Source of the DNA: Promethearchaeota archaeon | GTDB taxonomy: Archaea; Asgardarchaeota; Lokiarchaeia; Sigynarchaeales; SOKP01 | Assembly: GCA_019894655.1 (NCBI GenBank) | Contig: JAGXNZ010000002.1 | Span: 1 to 15,261 of the forward strand | Length of the DNA: 15,261 bases | Direction: 5' to 3' | Part shown: positions 1 to 7,775 of the stretch, piece after piece | Position numbering within the stretch: position 1 is the first letter of the stretch | How the letters are laid out: each line of letters starts with the position of its first letter | Notes under the pieces: model-generated | What the model was told of the DNA's origin: nothing | The model's input: the letters and a program-made list of their open reading frames with translations, nothing else | The model's database searches: none | Translations under genes and position numbers: made by a program

Positions 1-719
1 ACTTTAGCATCTTTAATGATCTTAGGCATTCCGGAGCTGACAACTTCTTTATCCAAGATAATACCTTTAATGAGGGAAGTTTCGTCAATTGAATCTCCCT
101 CTTTTTTTTGGATTTGAACTTTATCGATATCAGCTACCCATTTACCGTTTTCGCCTTTTTCGGCAATTGCTTTTATTGCATCGATACAAATGTCGGCTAG
201 CATATCTCTTGATTCAGAAACGAGTTTTGAGGACATACAAGTCATTGCAGCATTTTTTAATCCTGCTCTATCGTCAATTCCGCTTTTTATTGACATTTTT
301 TCTAGGATTTCAACCGCTTTCTCAGCCGCTTTTCTGAATCCCTCAGTAATAACTGTTGGGTGAATTTTTTGTTGTAGTAGCTTTTCTGCGCGCTTTAATA
401 GTTCACCAGCAAGGATTACAGAAGTAGTTGTGCCATCACCCACTTCGGAATCTTGAGTTTTAGCAACTTCGACCATCATTTTAGCTGCAGGATGTTGAAC
501 ATCAATTTCTTTTAGAATTGTTGCCCCATCGTTAGTAATAACAACGTCGCCGAATTGATCAACGAGCATTTTATCCATTCCACGAGGTCCTAGTGACGTT
601 CGCACCGCTTCAGCGATAACTTTCGCAGCCGCGATGTTATTTTCCATAGCGTCTTTTCCACGAGTTCTTTGGGTCCCTTCCCTCATAATCAGGATAGGTT
701 GACCGCCTAATTGTGCCAT
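1..719 (-). CDS. ths: Thermosome (group II chaperonin) subunit, N-terminal part, cut by window edge
   Basis: This is a subunit of the archaeal ATP-driven cytosolic chaperonin (CCT/TCP-1 family), which folds proteins in a closed double ring. About 239 residues are visible of the roughly 540 usual for the family; the rest lies beyond position 1. The protein starts [12 protein letters not shown] at an ATG (719-717). The equatorial ATPase signatures are clear: [12 protein letters not shown] at residues 41-52, TNDGATIL at 62-69 and GDGTTTS at 94-100. The visible part covers the first equatorial segment, the first intermediate segment and the beginning of the apical domain. It is the first gene of its own transcript: the upstream 170 bp hold no gene and carry a TATA-like element. 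Several paralogues are common in archaea, so which subunit (alpha, beta, gamma) this is cannot be said. Confidence 0.97.
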   Translation of the reverse strand, partial: MAQLGGQPILIMREGTQRTRGKDAMENNIAAAKVIAEAVRTSLGPRGMDKMLVDQFGDVVITNDGATILKEIDVQHPAAKMMVEVAKTQDSEVGDGTTTSVILAGELLKRAEKLLQQKIHPTVITEGFRKAAEKAVEILEKMSIKSGIDDRAGLKNAAMTCMSSKLVSESRDMLADICIDAIKAIAEKGENGKWVADIDKVQIQKKEGDSIDETSLIKGIILDKEVVSSGMPKIIKDAK

Positions 720-756
720 TTTAAATTCACACTATTTTTTTTTTGAATTTTTTATT

Positions 757-768
757 AATTATATAATG
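757..768 (-). promoter_or_regulatory. Candidate TATA box of the thermosome gene
   Basis: The self-complementary element TTATATAA occupies 759-766 in an AT-rich stretch. It is about 43 bp before the thermosome ATG, so a start site about 25 bp downstream would leave a leader of roughly 15-20 nt. No convincing purine-rich BRE or heat-shock palindrome is visible next to it. AT-rich background makes such matches common. Confidence 0.35.
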
Positions 769-891
769 ATCTCTATGTCATAAAATTAAAAAAGTTTACG
801 GAAATTATAATTTTTGAACCGTGAAGGGGTAAAACTTTAAAATATTAGGTGTAGGAATTGATTTTTGTTAGAAGTAAATGCATTTTTTTCT

Positions 892-1053
892 TTATTTTTG
901 AAGCTCTCTTTTCTTGGGTCTCAAATCTTTAGATCTACATCTACGACATTTTTTAGCTTTGACGGGGTTTAACGCTCCACACTTGCGGCATACTGTTTTC
1001 ATTAACAAGTGGTGTCTTGCTATTTTTCTTTTATAGGGGTCATCAATGGGCAT
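892..1053 (-). CDS. rpl40e: Large ribosomal subunit protein eL40 (L40e), 53 aa
   Basis: This is a small zinc-binding protein of the large ribosomal subunit, read from ATG 1053-1051 to TAA 894-892. It has four zinc-ligand cysteines in two CxxC pairs (C22/C25 and C36/C39), a basic body and the family ending DLRPKKREL. The start is supported by a strong Shine-Dalgarno-like AAAGGAGA at 1068-1061, 7 nt before the ATG. The N-terminal helix ([13 protein letters not shown]) and the LRPKK ending resemble the ribosomal half of eukaryotic ubiquitin-L40 more than the shortest archaeal forms. In eukaryotes L40 is made as a ubiquitin fusion; here it stands alone. It is transcribed divergently from L38e, another eukaryote/archaea-specific ribosomal protein. 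Confidence 0.92.
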   Translation of the reverse strand: MPIDDPYKRKIARHHLLMKTVCRKCGALNPVKAKKCRRCRSKDLRPKKRELQK

Positions 1054-1234
1054 ACCATAATCTCCTTTGCTACCAATCGTTATTGCGAGTTTTTTAGTTC
1101 TTAAAGTGCTTTTCTTTTTGAATTTATTTTTGTAGTATTACAAATTGCACATTAAGAATAATTTGAAAAACAATTAAAAGCTAAAAAATTTTTTGATATA
1201 GGATGGAAATATGGAAATAAAGTAAAAATTAAAA

Positions 1235-1245
1235 TTTTATAAATA
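1235..1245 (+). promoter_or_regulatory. Candidate TATA box of the L38e-truD gene run
   Basis: TTTTATAAATA lies 53-63 bp before the L38e ATG, with an A-rich stretch just upstream that could serve as BRE. A start site about 25 bp downstream would give a leader of about 30 nt that includes the GAAGGA at 1290-1295. Assignment rests on position and sequence only. Confidence 0.4.
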
Positions 1246-1297
1246 ATTTTAGGATTTAACTTAGAGTAAGTAAAAATTCATAGTTAATTGAAGGAAT

Positions 1298-1492
1298 ATG
1301 CCGAAAGAGATATTTGACGAAGAGAGGTTCTTAGAATTAGCAGAGTTTGCAATCCATTGTCGCGTTAAGAGAGTTAAAGATGTGGTAAAGTTAAAACTTA
1401 GGACAAAGAAGCGTCTTTACACTTATAAAACTGATCCTACCACTGCTGATAGGATAGTAAGAGGGTTAAATTGCGATATAATCGAGTTGTAA
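1298..1492 (+). CDS. rpl38e: Large ribosomal subunit protein eL38 (L38e)
   Basis: This ribosomal protein is shared by eukaryotes and some archaea (Crenarchaeota, Korarchaeota, Asgard lineages) and absent from bacteria and most Euryarchaeota. The 64-residue length is near the family's usual 65-75. Recognisable family features are the start MPKEI, the central basic segment KRVKDVVKLKLRTKKRLYTY and the C-terminal part where the eukaryotic protein has a K(A)xKLxxxLP-type helix (here TTADRIVRGLNCDIIEL). A GAAGGA lies just before the ATG. It heads a co-directional run with the NusA-like gene (33 bp gap), pth2 and truD, all acting on RNA or translation. Its presence is a taxonomic hint toward TACK/Asgard archaea. 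Confidence 0.93.
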   Translation: MPKEIFDEERFLELAEFAIHCRVKRVKDVVKLKLRTKKRLYTYKTDPTTADRIVRGLNCDIIEL

Positions 1493-1525
1493 ATGTACAA
1501 TAATTGATTAAATGGTATTAAATAA

Positions 1526-2035
1526 ATGATAAATCTTCCCGCGTGTAAAACATGTGTAAGTTCTGGATTTTTATGTTCTAGTTGCCAAGAAAAACTAGAT
1601 ACGGGAATTCTTACTCAATTTGAGTTAGATTTAGCTAAAGATTTGCTTGTTTTGGAGGAGGAAGAACAGTTTAGTTTTTTAAAAAATATTTCTTTCTATA
1701 AAGCAATTGATTTTGAGGATGTAGTAATTTTTGTAATCGGAAAAAAAGATAAGCTCAAAATAACTCAGAAACTTATTAATTGGTTAAAAGAAACGTACCA
1801 TGTGGAAGGTCTCATTTTAATCGAGCAAACTAAAAATCCTAGAGCCGTGTTAGAAAGTATGATAGCACCGAGTAAATTACTTTCTTTAAACGAGATATTT
1901 TTAGCGACTGGTGATGTTGAGTTTAAAGGAGTTTTGAGTAAGAGCGATCAAGAAGTGATTTTATTTACTAAAGAAGAGCTTGAGGAATTAATTCTTGAAC
2001 TCACTGGTAATACAATTCGCATTGAGTTTCAATAG
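1526..2035 (+). CDS. Archaeal NusA-related protein with N-terminal zinc finger and degenerate KH-like domain
   Basis: This resembles a small archaeal protein family usually annotated as a NusA-like transcription elongation or RNA-binding factor. The visible N-terminal pattern is two CxxC pairs (C7, C10, C17, C20) in the family form C..C..SG.LC..C..K, followed by an acidic helical linker. The segment FYKAIDFEDVVIFVIGKKD (57-75) starts a KH-like fold, and a later stretch IAPSKLLSLNEIFL matches the APA+xLGIN-type strand seen in relatives. The usual GxxG nucleic-acid loop (IGKGGK in relatives) reads IGKKDK, so RNA binding by that loop may be altered. It lies between L38e and pth2 in a translation/RNA run. 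The family assignment is by remembered pattern; the exact role is unknown. Confidence 0.7.
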   Translation: MINLPACKTCVSSGFLCSSCQEKLDTGILTQFELDLAKDLLVLEEEEQFSFLKNISFYKAIDFEDVVIFVIGKKDKLKITQKLINWLKETYHVEGLILIEQTKNPRAVLESMIAPSKLLSLNEIFLATGDVEFKGVLSKSDQEVILFTKEELEELILELTGNTIRIEFQ

Positions 2036-2085
2036 TGTTTAGAGCTTTATATCTTAATTACTTATTTAAATAGGTTTAATAAATT

Positions 2086-2442
2086 GTGGATGAATATAAA
2101 CAAGTTATTTTAATAAGAACTGATTTGAAGATGGGTACTGGTAAGAAATGTGCACAATCGTGTCACGCTTCAATTTCCTCCGCAGATATCGTTAGAATAA
2201 AAAATAAAGATGCATGGAAGAATTGGAAAAACTCTGGGCAGAAGAAAGTGGTCCTGCGAGCTTTTAGCATTGAGGAGCTAAGTGAAATTGTTCAAAAATT
2301 AGAAAGAGCTAAAATATCCTACTTTTTAGTTAAAGACGCGGGATTGACGCAGTTATCCCCTGGGACAACGACAGCATTAGGAATTGGACCTGTATTATCA
2401 ACTACCATAGATAAAATCACTGGAGAATTGAAACTACTTTAA
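2086..2442 (+). CDS. pth2: Peptidyl-tRNA hydrolase, Pth2 type
   Basis: Pth2 releases peptides from peptidyl-tRNA that has dropped off the ribosome and recycles the tRNA. The archaeal/eukaryotic form is unrelated to bacterial Pth. The 118-residue length is standard. Family motifs are all present: [10 protein letters not shown] (11-20), AQSCHA with the conserved His27 (23-28), DAGLTQL (85-90) and [10 protein letters not shown] (93-102). The start is GTG at 2086; a TAA two codons before it excludes an upstream start, and the next ATG would remove the first strand. It is followed after 24 bp by truD, an adjacency also seen in other archaea, which suggests co-transcription. Confidence 0.97.
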   Translation: MDEYKQVILIRTDLKMGTGKKCAQSCHASISSADIVRIKNKDAWKNWKNSGQKKVVLRAFSIEELSEIVQKLERAKISYFLVKDAGLTQLSPGTTTALGIGPVLSTTIDKITGELKLL

Positions 2443-2466
2443 TTTATTATTTCTAGGCTGGATGAA

Positions 2467-3852
2467 TTGGACGAAGAAAATATACATTCTATAGGATCTA
2501 ATAACCATAGCAAAAGAGAGACAGAAAAAATTGTTGGAATCGAAGTTTTCTCTTCTTCTGGATATGAGGGTATTCAAGCTGAAATTAAAAAGCGTTACAA
2601 AGATTTCATTGTCAGAGAGATAACCCATTCGGGAAGGGTTCTTGAAATAAAAGAGGATTTTGGTCCAATTTCTTTTTCTGAAGATAACAAAGATAGTTAT
2701 ACCCATTTCAATTTAATTAAAGTTAATAAGGATACATTTGAAGCGGTAAGATTAATTAGCAAAGCCTTAGGTATTCAACCAAAATCAATAGGGTATGCCG
2801 GATTAAAAGATAAACGTTCTATTAGTGTTCAAATAGCTTCCATTCGGGGTAATTATGTTGAAAAATTGAAGAACTTAAAATTAGACGATGTTTATATTAG
2901 AAACATACGTCCTTCAAAGAATTCTGTTAAATTGGGGCATAACTGGGGGAATCATTTTGTTATAACTTTAAGGAACATCAAGCATATGCCTGATCAATTG
3001 AAAAAAATAGAAGATTTATTTAGTTATCTCCGTAATCACGGTTATCCAAACTATTTCGGACTTCAGCGATTTGGTACTTTTAGACCGAATTCTCATTTAA
3101 TCGGAAGATTCATCTTAGAAAACCAATTTAAGAAGGCTTTTGAGGAGTTTGTTATAAAAGAATACTCTACAGAATTACCCCAATCTCAAAAAGTAAGAGC
3201 AGAATTAGCCAAAACGGGTGATCTTGATAAAGCACTCGACTCATTTCCCACAGGGCTTGGGTACGAGAGAACTATGATCAAATACCTATTAGATAATCCT
3301 GGAGATTATGAGGGTGCTATTTACAATCTACCCAAATATCTCATCAAATTACTGATTAGTGCGTTTCAATCTTATTTATTCAATAAAATGGTGTCCTTAC
3401 GTGTTCATCAAGGGAATTCTTTACAAAAACCTGTAACTGGTGACGTTTTTAGCATACTAGACGAAGAAAATGGGAATATCACACAAATAAAACACACATA
3501 CGGTGGGTTCTACGATGAGTATCTACAGGAGGCGAAAAAACTAAATCGGGCAAAAATTATAGTCCCTTTAGTAGGATATAATACAGATCTCGACGATTTT
3601 CCTTATATGAAAACCTTAATTTTAGAGATAATTAAAAACGATCGTATCTCTTTGAATATATTCAAAAATAAACTGTTAGAAAAATATGAATTCAAGGGTT
3701 CTTTTAGGCCGATAATAGTAAAACCTGTAGGTTTGAAAATCCTCGAATACGCTGAAGACGATCTTTTTCCAAATAGATACAAGATGAAAATAGAGTTTTC
3801 TCTTCAAAAAGGCTGCTACGCAACGCTACTATTACGCGAGATCACAAAATAG
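2467..3852 (+). CDS. truD: tRNA pseudouridine synthase D (TruD)
   Basis: TruD converts uridine 13 of some tRNAs to pseudouridine; the archaeal/eukaryotic (Pus7) branch also acts on other RNAs. The opening GIQAEIKKRYKDFIVREI (35-52) is the family's start. The catalytic motif is GYAGLKDKRSISVQ with Asp115, followed by NYFGLQRFG (195-203) and AFQSYLFN (299-306). At 461 residues it is of archaeal size, with the insertion (TRUD) domain between the catalytic halves. The most likely start is TTG at 2467, since no ATG lies in frame before the conserved region; CTG at 2458 is the only upstream alternative. The first about 25 residues are polar and unconserved. It ends 4 bp from the stop of the convergent methyltransferase gene. 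Confidence 0.95.
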   Translation: MDEENIHSIGSNNHSKRETEKIVGIEVFSSSGYEGIQAEIKKRYKDFIVREITHSGRVLEIKEDFGPISFSEDNKDSYTHFNLIKVNKDTFEAVRLISKALGIQPKSIGYAGLKDKRSISVQIASIRGNYVEKLKNLKLDDVYIRNIRPSKNSVKLGHNWGNHFVITLRNIKHMPDQLKKIEDLFSYLRNHGYPNYFGLQRFGTFRPNSHLIGRFILENQFKKAFEEFVIKEYSTELPQSQKVRAELAKTGDLDKALDSFPTGLGYERTMIKYLLDNPGDYEGAIYNLPKYLIKLLISAFQSYLFNKMVSLRVHQGNSLQKPVTGDVFSILDEENGNITQIKHTYGGFYDEYLQEAKKLNRAKIIVPLVGYNTDLDDFPYMKTLILEIIKNDRISLNIFKNKLLEKYEFKGSFRPIIVKPVGLKILEYAEDDLFPNRYKMKIEFSLQKGCYATLLLREITK

Positions 3853-3856
3853 AGCC

Positions 3857-5404
3857 TTACTTGATTAATATCTCATATTCTTGAGTGGTTTCATTTCCAA
3901 GGATATCATTTACTTTTATTGCTATATGATAGTTACCAAGTTTTTCATAGGTATGCGAAATTGAAGTTAAGCTTAATTTACGGTTTTTTAACGTTCTGAA
4001 CGAAATCCAAGTCGTGTTAAAAAAATCATTTTGACGATTAAAGTCTATAGTCCAACTATCAATCCAATCAGAAAAGGTTTCTATCTTACTTTTAAGTTTT
4101 TCTTTAAGAAAGTTTATGTTTGGAACGGAATAACCTACTAAATCAATTACAACATTATTTTTGTCTTTAATTATTTTTACATCAAAATTAACATTCTGAA
4201 ATAAGGTGTTTTTTGATTTATCTTGAACATCTTCAGCTAAAAATCCGTTATCTATATCGATTTCTTGTTGATAATTGTTGATCCTTAAAATCCTAAATGG
4301 TTGGGGAATTTCTTGATATTTTTGTTTCCAATTTATTAGATCATTACTATTCCAGACATCAAGAATTCTCTTACGACTGATGTTTATGGCTTGTCTTCCT
4401 ATATCTGCACCAATCCATCTTCGTCCAAGTTTTTCTGCTACTACTAAAGTCGTTCCAGTTCCGCAGAAAAAATCTGCTACAATATCACTTTTATTTGAGG
4501 AAGCAAGGATTATCCTTTTCAACAATCTTTCAGGCTTTTGCGTGGAGAACGCTTGATATTCTAGGGTGTTTGCTCTAATATAAGGTAAATCTGTCCAAAC
4601 ATCACGTGGAAAGATGCCCATATTTGAAATGTATACTTTTTGCGAGAGCTTTTTACCGTTATGACTCCCTCCGCGATGATAATAAGTTCCTTTATCGTCT
4701 TTTTTTAATGCAAACTTAACTCGATCAGAATATTCCATATAGATGTTAGGATCATCGTTAAATGTGTAATCGTTTGATTTGGTATAAAATAAAATCGTAT
4801 CAAAAGAGCGCATAAAGAACCTCCTCGTTTTAGCTGAAGCTGCAGGATAAGCCCAAATTATCTCATTTTTAAAATTTTCCTTTCCAAAAATTTCATCCAT
4901 TATTATTTTAACGTAATGTGAAACATGCCAATCTAAATGCACATAAATGCTTCCGTCTCCTGCGAGTAATTCCTTCATTAGAATTAATCTCTCATATAAA
5001 AAATCAATATAAGCATCAACACCTCCATTCCAAGTGTCTGAATAAGCCTTGGTGACCTCAAAAGCGTCATTTTCTCCTATAAACATTTTAGATTCGAAAT
5101 CCCCTCCTGTCGCAAATGGTGGATCGATATAAATTAATTTGATTTTTTTCGAGTAAATTTGGAGCAAAGAATTCATAATATCTTTATTATCTCCGTGGAT
5201 TAAGCAATTAATCCAATCATTGGAAGATATACCTTTCTCTTGATATTTTTCCATTTTTTTTTTAATTATTTCGTTATGCAATCCAGTGTTGCCAATTAAG
5301 GGGTATCTATTCAATTCCTTTATATGGAAAGGATAAACATGTTGGGACTTAATGGTGTTAGACATTCGAATTTTATCTTTGTCCTTCCAATATAGATTCG
5401 GCAT
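3857..5404 (-). CDS. Site-specific DNA methyltransferase, beta class (type III Mod-like), with PKD-like C-terminus
   Basis: This enzyme probably transfers a methyl group from SAM to the exocyclic amine of adenine in a specific DNA site. The catalytic motif IDPPF (93-97) comes before the SAM-binding motif DFFCGTGTT (311-319), which is the beta-class order of type III Mod enzymes. WTDLPYI (270-276), FSTQKPERLLKRII (286-299) and GRRWIGADI (327-335) are the usual companions. The middle (about 180-280) is the likely target-recognition part. The last about 90 residues contain SHTYEKLGNYHIAIKV and DILGNETTQ, which read like a PKD-type beta-sandwich seen at the end of some Mod-like proteins. No restriction subunit (Res) is visible on either side, so it may be an orphan or its partner lies elsewhere. 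The gene separates truD from aspS and is divergent from aspS, as expected for an accessory insertion. Confidence 0.9.
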   Translation of the reverse strand: MPNLYWKDKDKIRMSNTIKSQHVYPFHIKELNRYPLIGNTGLHNEIIKKKMEKYQEKGISSNDWINCLIHGDNKDIMNSLLQIYSKKIKLIYIDPPFATGGDFESKMFIGENDAFEVTKAYSDTWNGGVDAYIDFLYERLILMKELLAGDGSIYVHLDWHVSHYVKIIMDEIFGKENFKNEIIWAYPAASAKTRRFFMRSFDTILFYTKSNDYTFNDDPNIYMEYSDRVKFALKKDDKGTYYHRGGSHNGKKLSQKVYISNMGIFPRDVWTDLPYIRANTLEYQAFSTQKPERLLKRIILASSNKSDIVADFFCGTGTTLVVAEKLGRRWIGADIGRQAINISRKRILDVWNSNDLINWKQKYQEIPQPFRILRINNYQQEIDIDNGFLAEDVQDKSKNTLFQNVNFDVKIIKDKNNVVIDLVGYSVPNINFLKEKLKSKIETFSDWIDSWTIDFNRQNDFFNTTWISFRTLKNRKLSLTSISHTYEKLGNYHIAIKVNDILGNETTQEYEILIK

Positions 5405-5492
5405 TATTAATCAACTATAAGATGGCAAAAAATTTATTCTTATTTTCCTTTTCTAATATAATTTTATTAAATTAATTGTCAAACACGAAATC

Positions 5493-6815
5493 ATGTCAAC
5501 TGAAGAGATGGACGGATGGAGAAAAACTCATTATACCAAAGATGTTACTTTGGATTTAGTTGAGCAAGAAGTAATTTTAGGTGGTTGGGTTAGAAATTAT
5601 CGTGATTTAGGTGGTTTGAGGTTTATAAACCTTCAAGATATCTACGGAGAGCGTCAAATAACCCTGAAAAAGGGAATAGTATCTGATGAGATTTTCGAGA
5701 AGGCTAAAGTAGGATATCAATATTGCCTTATGGTAAAAGGAATAGTTAAAGGCTTTGAAAAAGCTCCTGGTGGCATTGAAATTATCCCAACCGAAATAAA
5801 GATTTTAAACAAAACACCTGAAAAATTACCAATTGATATGACGGGAGAAACCACTACTGATTTAGATTTAAGGCTAAATAACAGGGCACTGGACCTTAGA
5901 TCAGTAAGGAATTTAGCGATTTTTGCCATTAGAGGAGAAATTCTAAATTCTGCGAGAAATTTTTTGCTTGATCACGATTTTAAAGAAATTTATACGCCTA
6001 AAATTATTGGTTCAGCTACTGAGGGTGGAACAGAACTATTTCCAATTATGTATTTTGATAGAGAAGCTTTTCTTACTCAATCTGCTCAATTATATAAAGA
6101 ACAATTGAGTGGTGTATATGAGAGAGTATTTGAGATAGGTCCAAGTTTTAGAGCTGAGAAAAGTCATACAAAACGCCATTTATGTGAAATAGTGCAGTTA
6201 GATGTGGAATTAGCATTCGCTAATATGAAAGATGTTTTAGAACTATTAGAAGAATTAGTTCAAAACGTCATTATAGGCATTCGAGATAAGCAGATGTCTG
6301 CTTTAAAGTTACTAAGGATGGAAGACAAAACAGTCGTCCCAGAAGTCCCGTTTCCAAGATATACTTATGAAGAATTACTTGATCTATTAAATAATAAACT
6401 TAACATAAAGATTGAGTGGGGAGAAGATTTGTCAACGGAAGCTAATAGAAAACTGGGTCAGGAAATACCCGGTTATTACTATATAACTCACTGGCCTATG
6501 GCAATAAAACCATTTTACATTATGCCATCAAAAAATCCAAAATTTAGCGAATCATTCGATTTACAAAAAGGTTGGCTAGAATTGACCTCTGGTGGTACAA
6601 GAGTCCATAACAAAGAACAATTAGTAAAAGCACTCGAAAAAAAAGGACTTAATCCCCTTGCTTTTGAATCTCACCTTAGAGCTTTTGATTTTGGAATGCC
6701 TCCGCATGCTGGTTTCGGCTTAGGAATCGCAAGATGGCTAACAGTTATATGTGGACTTGATGATATTAGAGAGGCGGTCATGTACCCTAGAACTCCTGAA
6801 AGGTTGACGCCTTAA
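5493..6815 (+). CDS. aspS: Aspartyl-tRNA synthetase, archaeal type (possibly non-discriminating)
   Basis: This class IIb synthetase charges tRNA(Asp) with aspartate. An N-terminal OB fold for the anticodon (GGWVRNYRDLGGLRF, residues 30-44) is followed by the catalytic domain: TPKIIGSATEGGTELFP (168-184), LTQSAQLYKEQL (194-205), motif 2 FRAEKSHTKRHLCE (219-232) and motif 3 GFGLGIARWL (407-416) with Arg414. It ends YPRTPERLTP, where most archaeal AspRS have PRD rather than PRT. The 440-residue length is typical. The positions matching Trp26 and Lys85 of the Thermococcus enzyme are Arg34 and Pro92; Pro there is a mark of AspRS that also charges tRNA(Asn). ATG 5493 is taken as start, but ATG 5508 (MDGWRKTHY) aligns as well with short relatives. 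AsnRS is less likely because of the ELTSGGTR and GMPPHAG segments. Confidence 0.9.
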   Translation: MSTEEMDGWRKTHYTKDVTLDLVEQEVILGGWVRNYRDLGGLRFINLQDIYGERQITLKKGIVSDEIFEKAKVGYQYCLMVKGIVKGFEKAPGGIEIIPTEIKILNKTPEKLPIDMTGETTTDLDLRLNNRALDLRSVRNLAIFAIRGEILNSARNFLLDHDFKEIYTPKIIGSATEGGTELFPIMYFDREAFLTQSAQLYKEQLSGVYERVFEIGPSFRAEKSHTKRHLCEIVQLDVELAFANMKDVLELLEELVQNVIIGIRDKQMSALKLLRMEDKTVVPEVPFPRYTYEELLDLLNNKLNIKIEWGEDLSTEANRKLGQEIPGYYYITHWPMAIKPFYIMPSKNPKFSESFDLQKGWLELTSGGTRVHNKEQLVKALEKKGLNPLAFESHLRAFDFGMPPHAGFGLGIARWLTVICGLDDIREAVMYPRTPERLTP

Positions 6816-6853
6816 TTTCATTGGAGATAAATAATAAATTATTTAACAGGATC

Positions 6854-7765
6854 ATGGATGATAATTGTATCGAATCTTATATAAAAGCAGGTAAAGCAGT
6901 GAAGGCTGCTAAAGAATTAGCCAAAAACTTAATTAGACCTGGAGTGACTTTTTTAGAAATTGCGAACAAATGTGAAGAAGAAATTATCAATCAAGGTTGC
7001 GAATTATCATTTCCAATAAATATGTCACTTGATAATCACGCTGCCCATTATAGCCCAATAATTGACGATCCAATAGTTGTACCTGATAGAGGATTGTTAA
7101 AAATTGATTTAGGATCTCATAGTGATGGATATATCGCAGATTCTGCAATTACTTTTAATATAAACAATGATCCTGAATTACAAAACTATATTGATGCGGC
7201 AACGGAAGCACTTGATGCTGCGATTAAACTTTTTAAGCCTGGAACAAAACTATATGAAATTGGTGAGGCGATTGCTGAAAAAATACTTAATCGAGGGTTG
7301 AGACCAATAACTAATCTTGGTGGTCACGAGTTGAAACGATATAATCTGCATGCAGGTCCGTTTGTTCCTAATTATAAGGATTTAAGTCACAATAAAGTTA
7401 TAGAGCCTGGTGAAGTTTATGCTTGTGAACCTTTCTCTACTTCTGGTGTAGGAGTAGTAGTCAACGGTAAGAAATCTTATATTTATCGTTTTGCTAAGAG
7501 AGTTAAAAAAAACCTCCCTTATGACGAATTAAACTATATGAAGAAAATAGAGAAACTTACCAACTACCTACCATTCTCGCCACGTTTAATCGAAAAGCAT
7601 AACATCATCCCAAAAAATAAAATCCAAAAAATAATTGAAGTTTTTATAAGAAAAAGAATATTAGATCATTATCCTCTTTTAATAGAAAAGACTGGTGCTC
7701 CAGTGGCTCAACAGGAGCACACAATACTAATAGATCTAGATGGAAATTCAATTGTCACCACTTAA
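6854..7765 (+). CDS. map: Methionine aminopeptidase, type II (archaeal)
   Basis: This dinuclear metallopeptidase removes the initiator methionine from new proteins. Numbering from ATG 6854, all five metal ligands are present: Asp85 (KIDLG), Asp96 (YIADSA), His158 (NLGGHE), Glu192 (ACEPFST) and Glu288 (QQEHTI). The substrate-side His65 is in AAHYSP. The winged-helix-like insertion typical of type II enzymes lies between the fourth and fifth ligands. From ATG 6854 the protein is 303 residues and starts MDDNCIESYIKAG, matching relatives of about 295; an in-frame TTG at 6821 would add 11 residues that relatives lack. It follows aspS by 38 bp and precedes the nucleotidyltransferase by 10 bp, so the three probably share a transcript. 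Confidence 0.95.
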   Translation: MDDNCIESYIKAGKAVKAAKELAKNLIRPGVTFLEIANKCEEEIINQGCELSFPINMSLDNHAAHYSPIIDDPIVVPDRGLLKIDLGSHSDGYIADSAITFNINNDPELQNYIDAATEALDAAIKLFKPGTKLYEIGEAIAEKILNRGLRPITNLGGHELKRYNLHAGPFVPNYKDLSHNKVIEPGEVYACEPFSTSGVGVVVNGKKSYIYRFAKRVKKNLPYDELNYMKKIEKLTNYLPFSPRLIEKHNIIPKNKIQKIIEVFIRKRILDHYPLLIEKTGAPVAQQEHTILIDLDGNSIVTT

Positions 7766-7775
7766 TACGAAATTT

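Noticed and set aside
89..337. Plus-strand 82-codon frame
   Set aside because: It is antisense to the thermosome gene and has a low-complexity Leu/Tyr/Arg-rich translation with no domain.
1054..1137. Open frame continuing 28 codons upstream of L40e, which could suggest a ubiquitin-L40e fusion
   Set aside because: It is bounded by TAA, holds no ATG, GTG or TTG, does not resemble ubiquitin and contains the Shine-Dalgarno sequence of L40e.
2434..2706. Minus-strand 90-codon frame across the start of truD
   Set aside because: It is antisense to the conserved N-terminal part of TruD and resembles no family.
5493..6815. Asparaginyl-tRNA synthetase as the identity of the class II synthetase
   Set aside because: The YPRTP ending resembles AsnRS, but ELTSGGTR, GMPPHAGFGLG and the RLTP terminus fit archaeal AspRS better.
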